DNA from: Dryomyza anilis
Taxonomy: Eukaryota > Arthropoda > Insecta > Diptera > Dryomyzidae
Direction: 5' to 3'
DNA length: 64,000 bases
Assembly (NCBI GenBank): GCA_951804985.1
Contig: OX638135.1
Location: 71,763,695 to 71,827,694 of the forward strand
The notes under the pieces were generated by a model, which searched no databases, was not told where the DNA came from, and was given only the letters and a program-made list of their open reading frames with translations. The position numbers and the translations under genes were made by a program. Positions 58,430-64,000 of the stretch are shown here, in pieces. How positions within the stretch are numbered: the first letter of the stretch is position 1; every line of letters starts with the position of its first letter.

Positions 58430-59043
58430 GACATTTTGATGGATGGATATTGTAATAGTTGGTGTGATTAAGTTAGTAAGAATTATGTAAGTTATAGTCG
58501 GTCTAAGCCGACTATAAATACCCTACACATATGTGATAATGTGTGCGGTGACCACTTAAAAAGGTGCATAGGTCACCAGGGTTTACAAATCCTGAAAATA
58601 TCTACACATTTCAAATCGCTGAAGGATTTCCTTTTATTTGATACGTACATTGATATCTACAAATGGGTAGGTATACCAAATTTCGACATTTTTCTTCGAT
58701 AACCACACGTCAGTTCCCAAGAAAAACATAATTTTCACATATTTGAGCATTAAGGCAATATATATTTGGCAAAAAAAAATTCACTGAAGCTCGAATAAAG
58801 TAAAATTCATCCGTAGATGTAAATTTTATGAGGTATTTGAACACAAGTGTTCGATTCGTAGGTCACAAAGGTCCGATCAGGCCAATTTTATTGTTGGTAC
58901 AGCGTAGATATAGAATCTAAATTAGAAGTTTCATTGATCTAGCTCTTCTAGTTTTTCTGTAATCGTGATCAACAGACAGACAGAGGAACAGACAGACGGA
59001 CTGACAGTTAAATCGACTCCGGAGGTCATGCTGATTAAGAATA
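58430..59043 (-). mobile_element. mini-me/DINE-like element (unit 2)
   Basis: As 55670-56287. The core is split by the TIR element 59044-60730; the remainder of the core resumes at 60731 (TATACTTTTCCATACCGGAG). Confidence 0.72.
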
Positions 59044-60730
59044 TATCGTCACTGTCATGCCAAAGGGGCGAATGTGCATTTTTAAAAATGCACATTTAAA
59101 GTTTGAAGTACTTTAAAAATTAGCAACATTTTTCTTTCAATTTTTTCTGTTAGTTTGGTTTATTCATGAATTATTATAACGTATATAAAATATCTTTGGA
59201 TTTGGACAACTTACTGAATTATGAATACGGATTTTCTGAGGCTATATCCTGACCAAAAAGCAAATATGTTTGTTTTTATGTTATAACTTTTTATTAGCGC
59301 AAGATAAAATAGTAATGTAAAGACATTAATTGTTTGCTTTTAAAGCACCTATCTTCGCATCATTATAAATATTTTGCCAAACATTAATTTGCAATTTGTT
59401 ATTTGCAGAAAAAATGTTTGGCAAAAAAGGTGCTTTAAAAACAGACAATTAATACGTTTAAACTACTATTTTATCTTACACCAATAAAAAGTTATAGCAA
59501 AAGAGCGGAGAAATTGGAAAAATTTAAAATCTTGTCATGCCAAAAGGGCAAATCTTTTCGTTTTTTCGCCATAACTTTTTATTGATTCGATATAAAATAG
59601 TAGTGTAAAGGCATTTATTTTGTTTTTGAAGCAGTTATCGATCTGCATCATTATTTAAAAATATTTTCTTGCAAATAACAAAAATTCGAAAAATTGAAAA
59701 TCTTGTCATGCCAAAAGGGCGAATCTTTTCTTTTTCGCCATAACTTTTTATTGATATGAGATAAAATGGAAGTGTAAAGGCATTTATTGTTTGTTTTTAA
59801 AGCAGTTATCGATCTGCATCATTAATTAAAAATATTTTCTTGCAAATAACAAAAAATCGAAAAATTGAAAATCTTGTCATGCCAAAAGGTCGAATCTTTT
59901 CTTTTTCGCCATAACTTTTTATTGATACGAGATAAAATGGAAGTGTAAAGGCATTTATTGTGTGTTTTTAAAGCACCTATCGATCTGCAATTTGCTTAAA
60001 ATTTTTTCCTGCCAATAAATGACAACTTAATGTTTGGCAAAATATTTTTAATTAATGATGCAGATCGATATGTGCTTTAAAAACGAACACTAAATGTCTT
60101 TATAATAATAATAGTTTGGCGCTACAGTCCTGTATAGAACTTCGGCCGAGCTCTCTCACCATTTTGAGTTGTGCGTGTTATATTTCTACTCAAAGTGGTG
60201 GGACCTACAGTTTATTGCCGAATCCGAACGGCGGGTGAGAGCTTTTTCATAGGCAATGGTTTTACTCTCGTAGGTTTGCCATTTACTGACGAGCGGTAGC
60301 GCGGTATAGAAAAATGTTTCTATGAAAAGATGTTGTTAGCCCCAGTCCAGGCTTGAACCGGGGACCTTTCAGCTCGCAGTCCAACGCACTAACCACTGAG
60401 CTACCGCGGCTAATGTCTTTACACTTCCATTTTATCTCGTATCAATAAAAAGTTATGGCGAAAAAGAAAAGATTTTATCTCGTAGATTTTATCTCGTATC
60501 AATAAAAAGTTATGGCGAAAAATAAAAGATTCGCCCTTTTGGCATGACAAGATTTTCTATTTTTCAAATTCGCCCTTTTGGTTTTGTTTTTTGTGGCTAG
60601 AAATATCAACCAACAAAACGATACGCGATTTTGGCACAGTATACTTGAGGAAAAACTACATTCAAAATTGTAAAAAAACGCAAATGTCAAAAAATTGCAC
60701 ATTCGCCCCTTTGGCATGATAGTGACGATA
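59044..60730. mobile_element. Complete satellite-bearing TIR element
   Basis: Left TATCGTCACTGTCATGCCAA and right inverted TATCGTCACTATCATGCCAA, both followed by AGGGGCGAATGTGCA. It lies in the TA-rich core of a mini-me element. The left part carries ~171 bp tandem units (from about 59531, 59702 and 59874) and an inverted single copy lies near the right end (60420-60560). It hosts a SINE (60103-60411). No ORF for a transposase. It is a foldback-like structure of a different family from 29459-38713. Confidence 0.75.
60103..60411 (-). mobile_element. tRNA-derived SINE (minus)
   Basis: Full copy with the target duplication AATGTCTTTA at 60093-60102 and 60412-60421. Nested in the satellite-bearing TIR element. 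Confidence 0.9.
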
Positions 60731-62484
60731 TATACTTTTCCATACCGGAGATGCTTCCTTCTGAGTGTTATCGAAAATGTATGTATATTACTGATTCAAA
60801 AACCAAAAATCTTAAAATGTTTCGCTTCGCGTCCACTTTTTGAAACTAGGCCCTCTAAAACTGAGAAAAGTTTTTAATACCAAGTGATCCTGTGATGTTG
60901 CGCAAAGTTACTAAAGGATTTTTTTGAACTTTTGACGGCTATTTTCAATAAAATTATTATTACTCCAAGTATAAAAAGATATCATTACATTTCTTGTTTT
61001 ATTTAATTTAAAATCTCTTACTGAAATTATGGTTTTTAAAACTATAATTTTTTAGTTAACCGTTACAATTTCATGCCTGCCAATCACGTAAAATGTAGAC
61101 TTTTTTTACTATAGTAATTTTAACGGTCGAAAATTTTCTTATTTTATTTTAAAGAGTTTGAAATAACTTTTTTGTATTATTGCACATAAAATTACATTTA
61201 AAATGATGTGTCATACTTATTTTTATAGAAACGGTTTATTTTGTAAATAGTAAAATATTGGTTGAAATCAAAAATAAAATTATACAAAGGGTGATTTTCT
61301 GGATACAATATCTTTAGAGGAGTTAATTTTTTATTCAAGCAAGTAGATAATAAAGTTTACTGTTAGGAAATGTGTTTCAATAAAAAAATTATAAATTTAA
61401 ACTTAATTATTTATGGTTTACTAAGATTTTAAAATATGTTATACTCAATTTTCTTGAAAATTTGACTGAAGTGTAATATCTCTTCAACTAATTATGTTAG
61501 CTTATTGATTATTTTTTGTTTGGTAAATATTATTAGACACGTTGATCCATTAAGGATATATTGCTCATAAGAGGACTATTTCTAAAAAACAATTTTTTCG
61601 CACTTGTTACCATTAAGCAACTATGAACCATAATGGTGGACAAATTATGTGAAACTTTTATAAGTTCTTTTAGTGGAAAAACTTAAAAGTTTAAGCATCA
61701 AATGTACATAATTACACTTCCGGAGGGACTTTCGTTACATTTTTTTTAATTTGGGGTGGGCATCGACTTTTGGGTTGAGAGTGTTTTAGGCAAGCATAAT
61801 TTTACTATCTACTAATAATACGATATCCGAAAAGATAAGTGTAATATATCATTTTAAAGATATTTGTATGAGTATACAAAAATGTTATTTCAAACTCATT
61901 AGAATAATATTAGAAAAATTTCGACATTTAAAATTACTATACTAAAAAAGTGTACATTTTACGTGTTTGGCAAGCCATGGAATTGTAATGGTTGACTAAA
62001 ATGACGAATGGTTAAAAAGAAAGATTTCAAATTAAATAAAAAAATAAAATCTAGTGAAGTTTTTTTATACTTGGAGTAATAATAATTTTATTGAAAATCG
62101 TCCTTAAAAGTTCAAAAATGTCTTTTAAGCACTTTGCGCAACATCACAGGATCACTTTTTTGGGTTTTATAAGCTTCTTCTCAGTTTTAGAGGCCTAGTT
62201 TCAAAAAGTGAACGCGGAGCGAAAGAAAAAATAGTTCTAGATTTTTCATACAAATTTGAATCAGTCTAATGTACATGTATCGAAAAATAATAAAGATCCT
62301 CATTTATAGAACTTTTATAACACTTCTTGGTGGAATTGGCACATTACTTATGTAATTAAAATTTGATTGCAGTAACAACACATGTCGATTTCCAAACCTT
62401 TTATTGTATTGAAATCGTATACATTTTTATTTAAAAATAAACGTTTATACAGTTATAACATATTTATACAGTAAATACAATTAT

Positions 62485-63156
62485 AATTGGGTCATTCCAC
62501 GTCAGAAATATCAATCTTGGCACGATGTCTTCCGATATTTATGAAAACTTGTGTATAGAAAGTGGTCAAGAAATACAAAAATAACTGTGTACTTAGCTTT
62601 TATTGATTGCTCAGCTCCAACAAAGTTGTGAGCATTGAAGCATCAAAGTACTATATTATAAAATTATTTATATCTCTGTAAACAATTAACATATTTTAAT
62701 GAAGCTATATAAGTTTATATAAGCATTTTGGTCACGAATTCATATAAAAATTAAATTGAAAAAATAACAAGAAAAATTTAAATATATTTTTAAAAGCACT
62801 CTTACACCCAGAAAAAAATACTATATAAATAATAGTATTTTACTATTAAAAATAGTCAATAGGATAAATTATTATTTTAATCGGAAAATACCATTAAATA
62901 CTAGAAAATACCATTAAATACTAGAAAATACCATGACATTGCCATTGAGTTTATATGAAAAGATTTATTTTTTGTATACTATTGAATTAATATTTATCCC
63001 ATTGACCAATTTTAATGGTATTTGAGCGAATTTTTTTCTGGGTGTACGTTTACGCCCCATGTTTTTAAAAATCAAAAACATTTTTGTTTGGTTCTCTGCC
63101 ACACTATTTCTGGTATCGTGCCAAGATTGATATTTCTGACGTAGATTGACCCAATT
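62485..63156. mobile_element. MITE with AATTGGGTCATTCCACGTCA ends, hosting a second MITE
   Basis: Right-arm copy of 47557-47985 (inverted). Ends AATTGGGTCATTCCACGTCA and, inverted, AATTGGGTCAATCTACGTCA. Confidence 0.75.
62805..63044. mobile_element. 240 bp MITE with CACCCAGAAAAAAAT ends
   Basis: TA duplications at 62803-62804 and 63045-63046. Left CACCCAGAAAAAAATACTAT; right inverted CACCCAGAAAAAAATTCGC. The empty site is present in the left arm at 47655-47675 (CGTAAACGTAAGAGTGC, opposite strand), which confirms both ends. The interior has a short tandem TACTAGAAAATACCATTAAA. Confidence 0.88.
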
Positions 63157-63574
63157 ACACTGTACAAGGATTTTTTACCGAACTGAAACTTATCATTTCT
63201 GATAGATTTCGGTCTCCTGATTTATGCTGCGTACTTAGAATTTGCCCACGCAGATTTTGCAAAAATTCGAGTCAAAGTTGAAAAAATGTCCGTTTTTGGT
63301 ACATTATATCGCAAGTTATCGCACGATTTCGACATGTTGCAGATGCAAACTTTTTCACAAAATAAAATATGACCCTTGCCCTACCGATAATTGACAAAAA
63401 AAATCTGTGTCCAGATATTAGTTTTTGCAAAAAAATCAAAAATAAATTTGTGTTACCTAAACAGTGTGTCGAGAGAGTAATTTATCACAATTCTCTAAGC
63501 TCTCTTAATTCAGGGTATATTAACTTTGTGCATATATTGTAACGCCCATTAGGAGGCATGTCCGGTAAGGAAAA

Positions 63575-63645
63575 ATATATATATATTCTTGATCAGCATC
63601 ACTACCCGAGTCCGTTTAGCCATGTCCGTTTGTCCGACTACAAAA
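63575..63645 (+). repeat. mini-me/DINE-like core fragment
   Basis: TATATATATATTCTTGATCAGCATCAC followed by TTTAGCCATGTCCGTTTGTCC. The left arm lacks it at the equivalent place. Confidence 0.6.
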
Positions 63646-64000
63646 TAACTTGAGAAATACAGGTCAGAATGCGATAAAATTTGATTCAATATGTTTTAGC
63701 CAAAAAAATGATTCTGTGTATGGAAATGAGCCAAATAGGTCAACGGACACGCCCACCTCCCATATAAGTCACTTTTATAGAACTCTTTAGGAACCAAATA
63801 CTCGAAAAGTATTACATATATATTTACAAAATTTAAAACATATTGTTAGAATTTGCCTAAAAATATATTTTCCAAAAATGGGCGAGATCCCCCCACATTT
63901 GATTTTTTTCATTATTTTTTGTAGTGAAAATTTTAGTCGTAAATTATTAAAAATTATCCCACCAAATTATACCACTAATATATCCACCAAGAGTGTATGG

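Larger units (their letters stand above)
57237..59990. repeat. 2.74 kb tandem duplication, unit 2
   Basis: Same content and order as unit 1, offset by about 2738-2756 bp. It ends near 59988 (GATCTGCA), after which the TIR element continues into sequence not present in unit 1. Small differences include extra bases near 57838-57850 and a shorter GTCY run. Confidence 0.88.
54995..64000 (-). repeat. Right arm of giant inverted repeat (runs to window end)
   Basis: Inverse of 46834-52115, enlarged by the 2.74 kb tandem duplication, a 1.7 kb TIR element (59044-60730), a nested MITE (62805-63044) and a mini-me core (63575-63640). The last bases of the window match the outer edge of the left arm, so the repeat may extend beyond the window. 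Confidence 0.8.

Overview
This 64 kb window is AT-rich eukaryotic DNA that consists almost entirely of nested transposable elements. The organism is very probably a fly (Diptera). The reasons are copies of a mini-me/DINE-like repeat (a conserved core next to TA and GTCY microsatellite tracts), copia, mdg1/412-type gypsy, BEL/Pao and errantivirus-like retroelements, several non-LTR lineages, and many TA-flanked mariner-type miniature elements. This is an inference from repeat content. I found no conserved single-copy host gene.

Layout. 1-1667: minus-strand BEL/Pao gag-pol remnant with its reverse transcriptase deleted. 1690-10520: 5'-truncated errantivirus-like LTR element with a frameshifted pol, an intact env-like ORF and a 3' LTR. 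Between pol and env, on the opposite strand, lies an apparently intact three-exon gene for an acidic 214-residue protein. This is the most unusual feature of the window. 11173-15313: mariner-type element split by an APE-type LINE, itself split by a tRNA-derived SINE. 15470-17684: end of a foldback-like element with a ~180 bp satellite. 18995-22050: degenerate copia (minus). 22052-27700: duplicated copia-gag/mariner/flank modules on either side of a CR1/Jockey-like LINE. 27800-29437: TA microsatellite, mini-me repeat and a MITE.

29459-38713: 9.3 kb foldback-like element. Its inverted arms carry the same satellite, and its centre holds a second, degenerate env-like gene split by a non-autonomous hAT element with a clear 8 bp target duplication. 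38714-41330: minus-strand R1/LOA-like LINE remnant. 41330-46703: decayed mdg1/412-type gypsy with 3' LTR, invaded by two MITEs. 46834-64000 (probably continuing past the window): a very large inverted repeat with arms of at least 5 kb and highly similar ends. One arm also carries a recent 2.74 kb tandem duplication.

No host pathway is encoded here. The order of events can be read from target-site duplications and from empty sites preserved in the paired arms. The two env-like genes and the antisense intron-containing gene are the parts most likely to carry function.
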